From Syntrophus sp034006265 (GTDB lineage Bacteria; Desulfobacterota; Syntrophia; Syntrophales; Syntrophaceae): DNA of 14,682 nt. Location of the stretch: contig JAVETB010000067.1 in assembly GCA_034006265.1 (NCBI GenBank), forward strand, positions 1-14,682, written 5' to 3'. The translations under genes and the position numbers were made by a program. Under the pieces are notes generated by a model that ran no database searches, had not been told where the DNA came from, and saw nothing but the letters and a program-made list of their open reading frames with translations. Positions 1-7,344 of this stretch are shown here, piece after piece; positions within the stretch are counted from its first letter, which is position 1, and each line of letters starts with the position of its first letter.

Positions 1-1
1 A

Positions 2-1350
2 GACCGGATTGTGAACCCGGATGACGGCGATGCCGGTGTTGACACCCTTCAGTTTACCGGAGGAGTCAACCGAGGCGATGTGGAATTCATCATGACGGCC
101 GGCAATGAACTGAATGTCCGGATCAAGGATACGGGTGACGCGATCTCTATCAATCGCTGGTTTTCTTCCGATGCGAACTATCGCTTGGACCGCTTCAAAT
201 TTTCGGATGGGGAGATCCTGACGACGGCGCAGCTGGAGGCGAAGGGATATGCTGTTTACGGTACGTCGTATAATGACATCCGCAGCGGATCGACGTCTCA
301 TGACAAAATGTACGGTTATGAAGGCAACGACATCCTCAACGGTGGCGCAGGGAATGATACCTTACAGGGCGGTCCGGGAGATGACAGCCTTGCGGGCGGT
401 GCGGGAAATGATGTCTTGATCGGCGGAACAGGCAGAGATTATCTGGAGGGGAATGAGGGAAGCGATACGTATCGGTTTACGCGGGGATATGGTGAAGACC
501 GGATTGTGAACCCGGATGACGGCGATGCCGGTGTTGACACCCTTCAGTTTACCGGAGGAGTCAACCGAGGCGATGTGGAATTCATCATGACGGCCGGCAA
601 TGAACTGAATGTCCGGATCAAGAATACGGGTGACGCGATCTCTATCAATCGCTGGTTTTCTTTCGATGCGAACTACCGCTTGGACCGCTTCAAATTTTCG
701 GATGGTGAGATCCTGACGACGTCGCAGCTGGAGGCGAAGGGATACACTGTTTACGGTACGTCGTATGATGACATCCGCAGCGGATCGACATCCCATGACA
801 AAATGTATGGTTATGAAGGCAACGACATCCTCAGGGGCGGTTCAGGAAATGACACCGTACAGGGCGGTCCGGGAGATGACAGCATTGCGGGCGGTTCGGG
901 AAATGACATTTTGATCGGCGGGGCAGGCAGAGATAATCTGGAGGGGAATGAAGGCAGCGATACCTATCGGTTTACGCGGGGATATGGTGAAGACCGGATT
1001 GTGAACACAGATGACGGCGATTACGGCATTGACACCCTGCAGTTCACCGGAGGGGTCAACCGAGGCGATGTGGAGTTCATCATGACGGCCGGCAATGAAC
1101 TGAATGTCCGGATCAAGGATACGGATGACGCGATTTTTATCAATCGCTGGTTTTCTTCCGATGCGAACTACCGCCTGGACCGCTTCAAATTTTCGGACGG
1201 GGAGATCCTGGCAGCGTCGCAACTGGAGGCGGAAGGATATACTGTTTACGGTACGGCGTATGATGACAATCGCAGCGGATCGACGTCCCATGACAAAATG
1301 TACGGTTATGAAGGCAACGACATCCTCCGGGGCGGTGCCGGAAATGATCG
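2..1350 (+). repeat. Tandem 495-bp (165-codon) repeat array inside the RTX gene
   Basis: The same phrase (GACCGGATTGTGAAC) recurs at 2, 497 and 992, giving a period of exactly 495 bp. Units 1 (2-496) and 2 (497-991) are identical for their first 126 bases and differ at about 29 of 495 positions by my hand count (about 94% identity). The differences cluster in the glycine-rich half. The third copy (from 992) follows closely until about 1350 and then diverges. The array runs off the left edge, so the total copy number is unknown. Such high DNA identity indicates recent duplication or ongoing gene conversion. Confidence 0.93.
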
Positions 1351-2053
1351 ATTGGATGGCGGCCCGGGTGCGGATTCCATGTTTGGAAATGCAGGGAATG
1401 ATGTCTATGTCGTTGACGATATAAAGGATTACATTTTTGAAGATGCAAACGAAGGAACCGATACGGTCCGGAGCTCAATTTCCTACAGCCTGGGAAGCCA
1501 TGTTGAGAAGTTGACTCTGACGGGTAGTGCAGCGATCAATGGAACCGGTAATGCTTTAAAGAATGTTTTGACCGGCAACGGTAAGATCAACCTTTTAAGT
1601 GCAGGCGCAGGAAACGATACCCTCGATGGGCGTGGCGGAAACGACGTGCTGGACGGCGGCACAGGCAACGACACATACCTGTTTCGCCCCGGCGACGGCT
1701 GGGATGTCATTCAGGACTGCAGCACGCTGGGGGCGGATGTTGATACGGTGCGGTTGACGGGCGGCATCGGGCGGAACGACCCCGTCATTGTGAAGCAGAG
1801 CGATGATCTCTACCTGTTCCTCGATGAATCGAATTATGTCGTGATTGAAAACCAGTTTTTGAATGGGGATTATGGTGTGGAGCGTGTGGAAATTGCCGAC
1901 GGTTATTACCTGGAGCGACCGGATCTTGAGAACATCGTCAACACGATGAGCGCCATCAACAGCGATCCCGGTCTGGATGCCCTCCAGAAGTACAACGCCA
2001 TGCAGGTCGATCTGACCTACATCGACACAATGGCGCAGAGCTGGCAGCTCTGA
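2..2053 (+). CDS. RTX-type calcium-binding repeat protein, C-terminal part (5' end outside window)
   Basis: The reading frame is open from base 2, so the gene begins upstream; the GTG at 11 is an internal Val, not a start. Each of the first units combines glycine/aspartate nonapeptides of the GGxGxDxL type (about 323-475, 818-970 and 1313-1400) with a domain matching my memory of the haemolysin-type calcium-binding related domain (VDTLQFTGGV...INRWF...FKFSDGEIL). After 1350 the sequence changes to a VxxxxDTVRSSISYSL / LTLTGSAAINGTGNAL block typical of RTX adhesins. More nonapeptides follow (about 1600-1675), then a diverged fourth copy of the related domain (about 1675-1910) and a non-repetitive tail ending in SWQL. 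In this family such proteins are exported by type I secretion with an uncleaved C-terminal signal and fold on binding Ca2+ outside the cell. Adhesin, S-layer-like protein and enzyme all remain possible because the N-terminus is missing. No secretion genes lie nearby. Confidence 0.9.
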   Translation, partial: DRIVNPDDGDAGVDTLQFTGGVNRGDVEFIMTAGNELNVRIKDTGDAISINRWFSSDANYRLDRFKFSDGEILTTAQLEAKGYAVYGTSYNDIRSGSTSHDKMYGYEGNDILNGGAGNDTLQGGPGDDSLAGGAGNDVLIGGTGRDYLEGNEGSDTYRFTRGYGEDRIVNPDDGDAGVDTLQFTGGVNRGDVEFIMTAGNELNVRIKNTGDAISINRWFSFDANYRLDRFKFSDGEILTTSQLEAKGYTVYGTSYDDIRSGSTSHDKMYGYEGNDILRGGSGNDTVQGGPGDDSIAGGSGNDILIGGAGRDNLEGNEGSDTYRFTRGYGEDRIVNTDDGDYGIDTLQFTGGVNRGDVEFIMTAGNELNVRIKDTDDAIFINRWFSSDANYRLDRFKFSDGEILAASQLEAEGYTVYGTAYDDNRSGSTSHDKMYGYEGNDILRGGAGNDRLDGGPGADSMFGNAGNDVYVVDDIKDYIFEDANEGTDTVRSSISYSLGSHVEKLTLTGSAAINGTGNALKNVLTGNGKINLLSAGAGNDTLDGRGGNDVLDGGTGNDTYLFRPGDGWDVIQDCSTLGADVDTVRLTGGIGRNDPVIVKQSDDLYLFLDESNYVVIENQFLNGDYGVERVEIADGYYLERPDLENIVNTMSAINSDPGLDALQKYNAMQVDLTYIDTMAQSWQL
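2036..2052 (+). other. Small perfect hairpin across the RTX stop codon
   Basis: CAGAGCT and AGCTCTG form a perfect 7-bp stem with a GGC loop, overlapping the last codons and the TGA. No T-run follows, so it does not look like an intrinsic terminator. It may protect the mRNA 3' end or be incidental. Confidence 0.3.
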
Positions 2054-2380
2054 CACGGCCCAAGTCGGGACAGGTTAGAAGTCGAGATCTGCCCCTGGGC
2101 AGACGGCGGAAGCATGAATGATCCCAGGCGGTAATCCCACGGGAAGGTGTGAAGGACGGGGGCTGTGCGAACTATAAAATATCTTGACTTCACGGAGACA
2201 TAAATATAGTGTAACCGCAAATTTGAAGGCGTTTTATCCGGTTTTCCCCCTGGTTGGCATCGCGGGGTCTGATCCGTTGAAAAGACTCTTCAAATTCGTT
2301 ATTTTTTGATCAATAGATACGATTCTTCTGTTTTTTCGTTGGAATAACAAAGTTGTCAACTGCAGTGGGAGGATTCTTAG
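2054..2380. other. Intergenic region of 327 bp, no gene seen
   Basis: I find no convincing coding frame here. It contains a 6-bp hairpin (TCTGCC/GGCAGA, 2088-2103, tetraloop CCTG) without a T-run. From about 2170 it becomes clearly more AT-rich than its surroundings, as expected of promoter DNA. A weak sigma70-like pair, TTGACT (2184-2189) and TATAGT (2205-2210), has a short 15-bp spacer. A better-spaced pair is listed separately. This region separates the RTX gene from the small Cys-rich gene. Confidence 0.5.
2277..2305 (+). promoter_or_regulatory. Candidate sigma70-type promoter for the small Cys-rich gene
   Basis: TTGAAA (2277-2282, 5 of 6 to consensus) is followed after exactly 17 bp by TATTTT (2300-2305, 4 of 6). 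It lies in an AT-rich stretch about 75 bp before the ATG at 2381. This is judged by eye only, and such matches are common in AT-rich DNA. Confidence 0.35.
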
Positions 2381-2551
2381 ATGTCGGAAAGAAAGATCTG
2401 TGCCATTTGTGCGTGGAGAGCCAATTGCCAGAAGCGATTCAACGTGGTTACGGATTCCATGGGAAATGTCCGCTGCCCGGATTACAGCCGTGATCTGTCC
2501 ATCAAGGATCGGGATGTTGATGAGGCGGAGAAGAAGGATCGCAGTTCCTGA
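2381..2551 (+). CDS. Small four-cysteine protein, 56 aa, putative metal-binding
   Basis: The ATG at 2381 has a good ribosome-binding site (GGGAGGA, 2368-2374, about 6-7 nt upstream), and the frame ends in TGA at 2549-2551. The product is soluble and charged, with no signal peptide or membrane segment. Cysteines are at residues 7, 10, 16 and 32, in the pattern CxxCxxxxxC followed by RCPDYSRD. The C-terminus is very acidic and basic. The CxxC-x5-C-x15-C spacing suggests a small zinc or iron-sulfur site, but that is inference. I recall similar short proteins beside argS in other deltaproteobacteria, which I cannot verify here. It has its own upstream promoter-like sequence and is separated from argS by an intrinsic terminator, so it is probably a separate transcription unit. 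Function unknown. Confidence 0.75.
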   Translation: MSERKICAICAWRANCQKRFNVVTDSMGNVRCPDYSRDLSIKDRDVDEAEKKDRSS

Positions 2552-2642
2552 ATAGGGAAGGGCAGGGCGCGGCACGGGGAACATTCCATTCGGCGTAAGA
2601 TATAAAAATGCAGGTGGCATTGGGGTGTTGCCCGCATTCCGG

Positions 2643-2671
2643 AAAGTTGGCCTCGACGGCCAACTTTTTTT
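2643..2671 (+). terminator. Strong intrinsic terminator between the small Cys-rich gene and argS
   Basis: A perfect 10-bp stem, AAAGTTGGCC (2643-2652) with GGCCAACTTT (2658-2667), closes a 5-nt TCGAC loop. The T-run spans 2665-2671. It lies 91 bases after the small gene's stop and 67 bases before the argS ATG. It most simply ends the small gene's transcript. It could instead act as an attenuator for argS, since flanking arms (see findings) can extend the structure. Confidence 0.85.
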
Positions 2672-2738
2672 AATGTTCGGAACACCCGCCAAGGGAAAGC
2701 CGCCTTCATGAAAAGGCATAGTTAAGGTCAGGTATTGT

Positions 2739-4418
2739 ATGGTTGACGGATCCATAAAGCATCGATTGACGGCGCTCGTTAAGGAAGCGGCAAGTGCCTG
2801 CATTGCGGAAGGCCTGCTGAAGCTGGAGAATCTCCCCCCCGTGGAGATGGAAATGACGAAGGAAGCGGCTCACGGGGATTATGCCACAAACCTGGCCATG
2901 ATTCTGGCGTCTTCCGCACGAATGAGTCCCCGGAAGATTGCCGAAATGATTACCGGCCATCTTCGGGATGAAAGGAATATCCTTGAGAAGAGCGAGATTG
3001 CCGGCCCGGGGTTCATCAATTTTTTTGTCCGGGAGCAGGTCTGGGCGGAGGAGCTGAAGGACATTGAACGCCTCGGGAAGAGCTACGGATCGGCCGATGC
3101 GGGGCGGGGCAGGAAAATTCAGGTGGAGTTCGTCAGCGCGAATCCCACGGGGCCGCTGCACATCGGGCATGCCCGGGGCGCGGTGGTGGGTGATGTGATC
3201 GCCAATATCCTGGCGATGTCCGGCTATGACATCTTCCGGGAATACTACATCAACGACGCGGGCAACCAGATGAACAACCTGGGAAAATCGGTCTGGTACC
3301 GCTATCTCGAACTGCTGGGAAAATCCGTCGAGTTTCCCGGCACCTGCTATCAGGGGGATTACATCCGGGACATTGCCGGAGACATTCTGAAGAAGGACGG
3401 CGACCTTTATCTGGCGAAGGATGAAGGAGAGACGATTCGAGCCTTTACCGATTATGCCGCCGGGATCATTCTCGAGGGCATCAAGGAGGATCTGAAAGAA
3501 TTTGGCATCGTCTTTGATCGGTATTTCAGTGAGCGCGTCCTCTACGTGAATGACGGGGTAGCAAGGTTGCTGGCCGAGCTGGAGGAAAAGGGGTTTATCT
3601 ACCGCGAAGAGGAAACCCTGTGGTTCAAAACGAAGGATTTCGGGGATGACAAGGACCGGGTCGTGGTCCGCAAAAACGGCGAGCCCACGTACTTTGCCGC
3701 AGATATCGCCTACCACAAGAACAAGTACGAGCGGGGATTCGACACGGTCATCGACATCTGGGGGGCGGACCATCACGGTTATATCCCCAGGATGCATGCC
3801 GGGATCCAGGCCCTGGGGCACTCCAGGGAAGCCCTGCGCGTCGTTCTGGTGCAGCTGGTCAATCTCCTGCGCGACGGCAAACCGGTGGCGATGTCCACGC
3901 GGTCCGGCGAGTTCGTCACGATGAGAGAAGTGGTTGAGGAAGTGGGACGGGATGCCGCCCGGTACAATTTTCTCATGCGCCGGTCGGACAGTCACCTGGA
4001 CTTCGACCTGGAAGTGGCCAAGAGGCAGTCCAATGAAAACCCGGTCTATTATGTCCAGTACGCCCACGCCCGGATCTGCAGTATCCTGCGGATGGCCCAG
4101 GATCGAGGGATCGAAATGCCCGCATCGGGGGAAGTGGATCCGCAACTTTTGAGTATTCCGGAGGAGATCGCCCTGATCAAGGCCCTGATCCGTTTCCCGG
4201 AGGTCGTCGAGGGGAGTGCCCGGACGCTGGAGCCTCACCGGATCACCTTTTATCTCAACGACCTTGCCGGGCTGTTTCACAGCTACTACAACAAATACAA
4301 GGTGATTTCCGAAGACGAGGCGGTGACAAAGGCAAGGCTTTTTCTCATGAAATGCATCGCCATCGTATTGCGCAATGCGCTGACGCTGCTGGGGGTGTCC
4401 GCCCCGGAAAAGATGTAG
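2739..4418 (+). CDS. argS: Arginyl-tRNA synthetase
   Basis: This class Ia aminoacyl-tRNA synthetase of 559 aa (usual size about 550-580) charges tRNA-Arg with arginine using ATP in the cytoplasm. The N-terminal tRNA-recognition domain (about 1-110) is followed by the catalytic Rossmann fold with SANPTGPLHIGHARG at residues 133-147, including the HIGH signature at 141-144. The KMSKS position is the degenerate MSTRSG (386-391), normal for ArgRS. The C-terminal helical DALR anticodon-binding domain starts near YYVQYAHARI. The ATG at 2739 is preceded by an AAGGTCAGG element about 6 nt away. It sits just downstream of an intrinsic terminator, so it needs read-through or a promoter within 2672-2738, where I see none that is convincing. 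The SPOR gene follows after 39 bp, probably in the same operon. Confidence 0.97.
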   Translation: MVDGSIKHRLTALVKEAASACIAEGLLKLENLPPVEMEMTKEAAHGDYATNLAMILASSARMSPRKIAEMITGHLRDERNILEKSEIAGPGFINFFVREQVWAEELKDIERLGKSYGSADAGRGRKIQVEFVSANPTGPLHIGHARGAVVGDVIANILAMSGYDIFREYYINDAGNQMNNLGKSVWYRYLELLGKSVEFPGTCYQGDYIRDIAGDILKKDGDLYLAKDEGETIRAFTDYAAGIILEGIKEDLKEFGIVFDRYFSERVLYVNDGVARLLAELEEKGFIYREEETLWFKTKDFGDDKDRVVVRKNGEPTYFAADIAYHKNKYERGFDTVIDIWGADHHGYIPRMHAGIQALGHSREALRVVLVQLVNLLRDGKPVAMSTRSGEFVTMREVVEEVGRDAARYNFLMRRSDSHLDFDLEVAKRQSNENPVYYVQYAHARICSILRMAQDRGIEMPASGEVDPQLLSIPEEIALIKALIRFPEVVEGSARTLEPHRITFYLNDLAGLFHSYYNKYKVISEDEAVTKARLFLMKCIAIVLRNALTLLGVSAPEKM

Positions 4419-4457
4419 CTCTCGTTGCGGATTTCCATTCAGACATTTTGGTGAAAC

Positions 4458-5402
4458 ATGGCTGCCGACAATATCAAACGTTTTGATTTTCGACTGGGAA
4501 AGTGGGGACTTACCCTCTTTGTCTTCGCCATGTCCCTGCTGCTGTTATCGTCTTTTCTGTTCGGGATCAAGGTCGGGAAGGACATGGATGTCAACCCGGA
4601 GAAATACTCCTGGGGGATGTTGAATAAGATCGGGGAAACCGCAGGTGAGCCCTGCCCGCGCAAGAGCGGCAAGACCGTCATCGCGGTTCGTGAGGCTGGA
4701 AAAGAGAATCTGCCGAGCGAGAAATCCGAATATGATCTCTCCTTTTACGACACGCTGTCGAAAAAGAGCAACAGCCTGAGGAAACAGCCCTCCGGGAATG
4801 GGGCCGTCGAGGAGGTTCCCGGGGCGCCGGCCGTTGTTCCGGGGAAGAAGGCGGCCGCTCCGGCAGAAGTGAAAAAAGAGGAAAAGACAGCGCCTCCCGT
4901 CCCAAGAAAGGGAGAGGTTTCCCCTCAGCAAAGAACGGAAGAGAAACCCGTCGTCAAGGCCGTTCCCGAAAAGGTTCGGGAGGTAAAAGCCCCCCCGGAG
5001 GTAAAGAAGGCCGAACCGAAACCGGAGAAGGCGGTCGCCGCTGAAAAGAAGGCCGAGGGGGCGATAGAGAAAATAATTGCGGCCGACAGGAGCCAGGTCA
5101 AAAAGGAAATCAAGCCGGCCACCCAGACCTTCATGGTCCAGGTCGGCTCATACCGGGATAAAGCGAAAGCAGACCAGGTTGCCGCAAAAATGAAGGCCCT
5201 GGGCTATGCCCCGAGAGTAGTTCCCATGGAGTTGCCGGGTCAGGGAAAATGGTACCGGCTGACGATCGGCGGCTTTCCGAGCCGGGAAAAGGCGGCCGAA
5301 GCCGTAACGAACGCAGCGAAGAGCACGGGCTCCAGGGGATTTATCCGCCCGGAGGGGGAGGCAAAAGCGGCGGTGCCGCCCAGTCCCGTGAAAAAGAAAT
5401 AG
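4458..5402 (+). CDS. Membrane-anchored SPOR-domain protein
   Basis: The 314-aa protein has a short basic cytoplasmic N-terminus and one hydrophobic membrane segment at about residues 17-37 (LTLFVFAMSLLLLSSFLFG). A long linker of about 180 residues, rich in Lys, Glu, Pro and Ala and probably disordered, leads to a C-terminal SPOR domain from about 222 to 297 (FMVQVGSYRDKAKADQVAAK ... WYRLTIGGF). SPOR domains bind peptidoglycan lacking stem peptides and usually target proteins to the division septum, with this same inner-membrane-anchor-plus-linker layout as FtsN or DedD. The role here is inferred from layout only. Its position between argS and ffh recalls other deltaproteobacterial genomes. 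The ribosome-binding site is weak (TTGGTGAAAC before the ATG). I assign no gene symbol. Confidence 0.88.
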   Translation: MAADNIKRFDFRLGKWGLTLFVFAMSLLLLSSFLFGIKVGKDMDVNPEKYSWGMLNKIGETAGEPCPRKSGKTVIAVREAGKENLPSEKSEYDLSFYDTLSKKSNSLRKQPSGNGAVEEVPGAPAVVPGKKAAAPAEVKKEEKTAPPVPRKGEVSPQQRTEEKPVVKAVPEKVREVKAPPEVKKAEPKPEKAVAAEKKAEGAIEKIIAADRSQVKKEIKPATQTFMVQVGSYRDKAKADQVAAKMKALGYAPRVVPMELPGQGKWYRLTIGGFPSREKAAEAVTNAAKSTGSRGFIRPEGEAKAAVPPSPVKKK

Positions 5403-5416
5403 GCGGAAAACTCGTC

Positions 5417-5440
5417 TTTCATTCCAGTTTCTGGAAGAAA
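5417..5440 (+). other. Hairpin in the SPOR gene-ffh spacer
   Basis: TTTC, a bulged A, TTCCAG, a TTT loop, then CTGGAAGAAA form a 10-bp stem just after the SPOR stop codon. No T-run follows, so it is not a clear terminator. It could be an RNA-processing or stabilising element, or chance. Confidence 0.3.
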
Positions 5441-5507
5441 CGAAATCGACAGAAGGTAAGGGGAAACGGACCCGGCACTCTGCGGATCAGGAGTGGGGAA
5501 TTTCTTT

Positions 5508-6842
5508 ATGTTTGAAAACTTAGCGGAAAAACTCGAAGGGGTATTTAAGAGGCTCAAAGGCCGGGGGCGCCTCGATGAGGAAAACGTCAAGGAGGCCCTG
5601 AAGGAAATCCGCATGGCCCTGCTGGAGGCGGATGTCAACTTTAAAGTCGTGAAGGATTTTATCGAGGATGTCCGTTCCCGGGCGGTCGGGCAGGATGTCC
5701 TGGACAGCATCACGCCCGGTCAGCAGATCGTGAAGATTGTACATGACCGGCTGGTCGAGCTCCTGGGGGGGACGAGCAGCCAGCTGAAATTCGGCCACCG
5801 GTTTCCCGCGCCGATCATGCTCGTCGGACTTCAGGGATGCGGGAAGACGACCACGTCCGTAAAGCTGGCCCGTGTCCTCGCCCAAAGCGGCAAGCGGGTC
5901 GGCCTGGTCTCCGCCGACGTGTACCGCCCTGCAGCCATGGAGCAGTTGAGGGTGATGGGGGAGAAGATTGGCGCCCCGGTCATCCACGCCGACAGCAGCC
6001 AGAGTCCCGTAAAGATCTGCGTTGGGGCCGTTGAGGAGGCGAAGCGGAGGGGCTACGAAGTTCTGATCCTGGACACCGCCGGCCGCCTGCACATCGACAC
6101 CGAAATGATGGAGGAGCTCAGGCAGATTAAAAGCGCCGTGAATCCTTCGGAGATCCTCTTTGTCGCCGATGCCATGACCGGCCAGGATGCCGTCAATGTC
6201 GCCGCTAAATTCAACGAGCTGCTGGGAATCGACGGCGTCATCATGACCAAGATGGACGGTGACGCCCGCGGCGGTGCGGCCCTGTCGCTCAAGGCGGTCA
6301 TCGGCAAGCCCCTGAAGTATGTGGGGGTGGGGGAAAAAATCGACGCCCTGGAGGTCTTTCACCCGGAGCGCATGGCCTCACGAATCCTGGGGATGGGCGA
6401 TATTCTCAGCCTTGTTGAAAAAGCCCAGACGGTGGTTGACGAAAAAAAGGCCCGTGAGCTGGAGCAGAGAATCCGGAAAAATGAGTTCACCCTTGAGGAT
6501 TTCAAGGAGCAGCTGCTGCAGATCAGGAAAATGGGCTCTCTTCAGGACATCCTCGGGATGATCCCCGGCTTCAGCAAAATCAAATCCCTGAAGCAGGCTG
6601 CGCCGGACGAGAGGGAGCTGTTCAAGATTGTTGCCATCATAGATTCCATGACCAAAAAGGAGCGCAACAATTATCTGATCATCGATGGACGAAGAAGAAA
6701 ACGGATCGCCCAAGGCAGTGGCACTTCCGTCCAGGACGTCAATCAGCTTCTGAAAAATTACGCTGAAATCAAGAAGATGATGAAGCGGTTTACCTCCAAG
6801 GGCGGCATGAAAGCGCTGCGCCGAGGCAATTTCCGCTTTTAA
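5508..6842 (+). CDS. ffh: Signal recognition particle protein Ffh (SRP54)
   Basis: This 444-aa GTPase binds 4.5S RNA and signal sequences of nascent membrane proteins and docks with FtsY at the inner membrane. The N domain is about 1-90. The G domain carries G1 GLQGCGKTTT (107-116), SADVYRPAA (135-143), G3 DTAGRL (189-194) and G4 TKMD (247-250) followed by GDARGG. The M domain is methionine-rich and begins near 325, with RNA-binding RRRKRIAQGSG (395-405). The length is typical. I chose the ATG at 5508 (MFENLAEKLE) over the in-frame GTG at 5493 because the family starts this way and GTGGGGA (5493-5499) then serves as the ribosome-binding site. It is first in the run of translation genes that continues with rpsP. 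Confidence 0.97.
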   Translation: MFENLAEKLEGVFKRLKGRGRLDEENVKEALKEIRMALLEADVNFKVVKDFIEDVRSRAVGQDVLDSITPGQQIVKIVHDRLVELLGGTSSQLKFGHRFPAPIMLVGLQGCGKTTTSVKLARVLAQSGKRVGLVSADVYRPAAMEQLRVMGEKIGAPVIHADSSQSPVKICVGAVEEAKRRGYEVLILDTAGRLHIDTEMMEELRQIKSAVNPSEILFVADAMTGQDAVNVAAKFNELLGIDGVIMTKMDGDARGGAALSLKAVIGKPLKYVGVGEKIDALEVFHPERMASRILGMGDILSLVEKAQTVVDEKKARELEQRIRKNEFTLEDFKEQLLQIRKMGSLQDILGMIPGFSKIKSLKQAAPDERELFKIVAIIDSMTKKERNNYLIIDGRRRKRIAQGSGTSVQDVNQLLKNYAEIKKMMKRFTSKGGMKALRRGNFRF

Positions 6843-6858
6843 AAAAGCAAAACCTGTG

Positions 6859-6888
6859 TTAGAAAATAGTGCATAATCAGTCTAAAAT
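6859..6888 (+). promoter_or_regulatory. Possible promoter in the AT-rich ffh-rpsP spacer
   Basis: The 76-bp spacer is strikingly AT-rich against GC-rich neighbours. TTAGAA (6859-6864) and TAAAAT (6883-6888) are 18 bp apart. The -35 match is poor, so this is a candidate only. An internal promoter before rpsP would allow separate ribosomal-protein control. Confidence 0.3.
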
Positions 6889-6918
6889 TATATCATCGGG
6901 AGGTATTTAGCAAAGAGG

Positions 6919-7170
6919 ATGGCAGTCAAAATAAGATTAGCGCGTATGGGGGCAAAGAAGAAACCGTTTTACAGAATCGTGATATCTGATTCCGAATCCC
7001 CCCGTGATGGAAGGTTTCTGGAAATTGTCGGCAATTACGATCCGGGAAAGGATCCTGCCGAAGTGAATATCCAGGAAAGCAGACTCCAGGAGTGGCTTTC
7101 CAAGGGAGCAAAACCCACACTGACAGTTTCTCAGCTCCTTCAGAAAAAAGGGATCAAAGTCGGGGCGTAG
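6919..7170 (+). CDS. rpsP: 30S ribosomal protein bS16
   Basis: The 83-aa protein matches the family from its first residue (MAVKIRLARMGAKKKPFYRI) through SPRDGRFLEIVGNYDP to a short C-terminus, full length for bS16. It binds 16S rRNA and aids assembly of the 30S body. The start is odd. The strong Shine-Dalgarno GGGAGG (6898-6903) is about 15 nt from the ATG, while a weaker AGAGG abuts it. No in-frame start lies nearer the strong site, so ATG 6919 stands. Its neighbours khpA, rimM and trmD form the conserved rpsP operon. RimM is known to act in maturation of the same 30S region. Confidence 0.98.
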   Translation: MAVKIRLARMGAKKKPFYRIVISDSESPRDGRFLEIVGNYDPGKDPAEVNIQESRLQEWLSKGAKPTLTVSQLLQKKGIKVGA

Positions 7171-7344
7171 CAGCCGAAGCTGATCTTTGAATCCTTAAAG
7201 GTAAAAAGCGATCCGCCAGGAAGATTCCGTCCCTCGCGGCTTCGATTCGTCTGTAAGAAAGTACGTTGTGCTGGAAGGGGATGCCGTAAAAAGTCGATAT
7301 CTACAGAAGGTTTTATTGAGGATGATTCCGTGGAGGTTACGACG

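Noticed and set aside
362..1291. Two similar minus-strand frames (144 and 149 codons) opposite the RTX repeats
   Set aside because: Their similarity to each other follows directly from the DNA repeat. They have no independent coding support.
2..1350. CRISPR array or transposon-related repeats at the left edge
   Set aside because: The 495-bp period is in frame, with a continuous open reading frame and RTX motifs. There are no short repeats with unique spacers and no transposase.
2611..2671. T-box-like leader for argS, suggested by AGGTGGCA before the terminator
   Set aside because: The match to the T-box core is poor. Only about 90 nt lie between the small gene's stop and the terminator, too little for a specifier stem and the other T-box elements.
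2608..2673. A 21-codon leader frame (MQVALGCCPHSG...) running through the terminator before argS
   Set aside because: It has no ribosome-binding site and no arginine codons, so a classical arginine attenuator peptide is not supported.
2706..4280. A 524-codon open frame on the minus strand opposite argS
   Set aside because: It mirrors the codon pattern of a clearly recognisable argS. Its translation shows no family motif and is rich in His, Pro and Gly, as expected of an antisense shadow in GC-rich DNA.
5520..6362. A 280-codon minus-strand frame opposite ffh
   Set aside because: ffh has all its GTPase motifs on the plus strand. The antisense frame shows nothing recognisable.
7171..7344. A gene or riboswitch in the rpsP-khpA spacer
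   Set aside because: No frame with a good start and no recognised aptamer is visible. Only a short CAGC/GCTG stem with a CGAA loop is seen just after rpsP.
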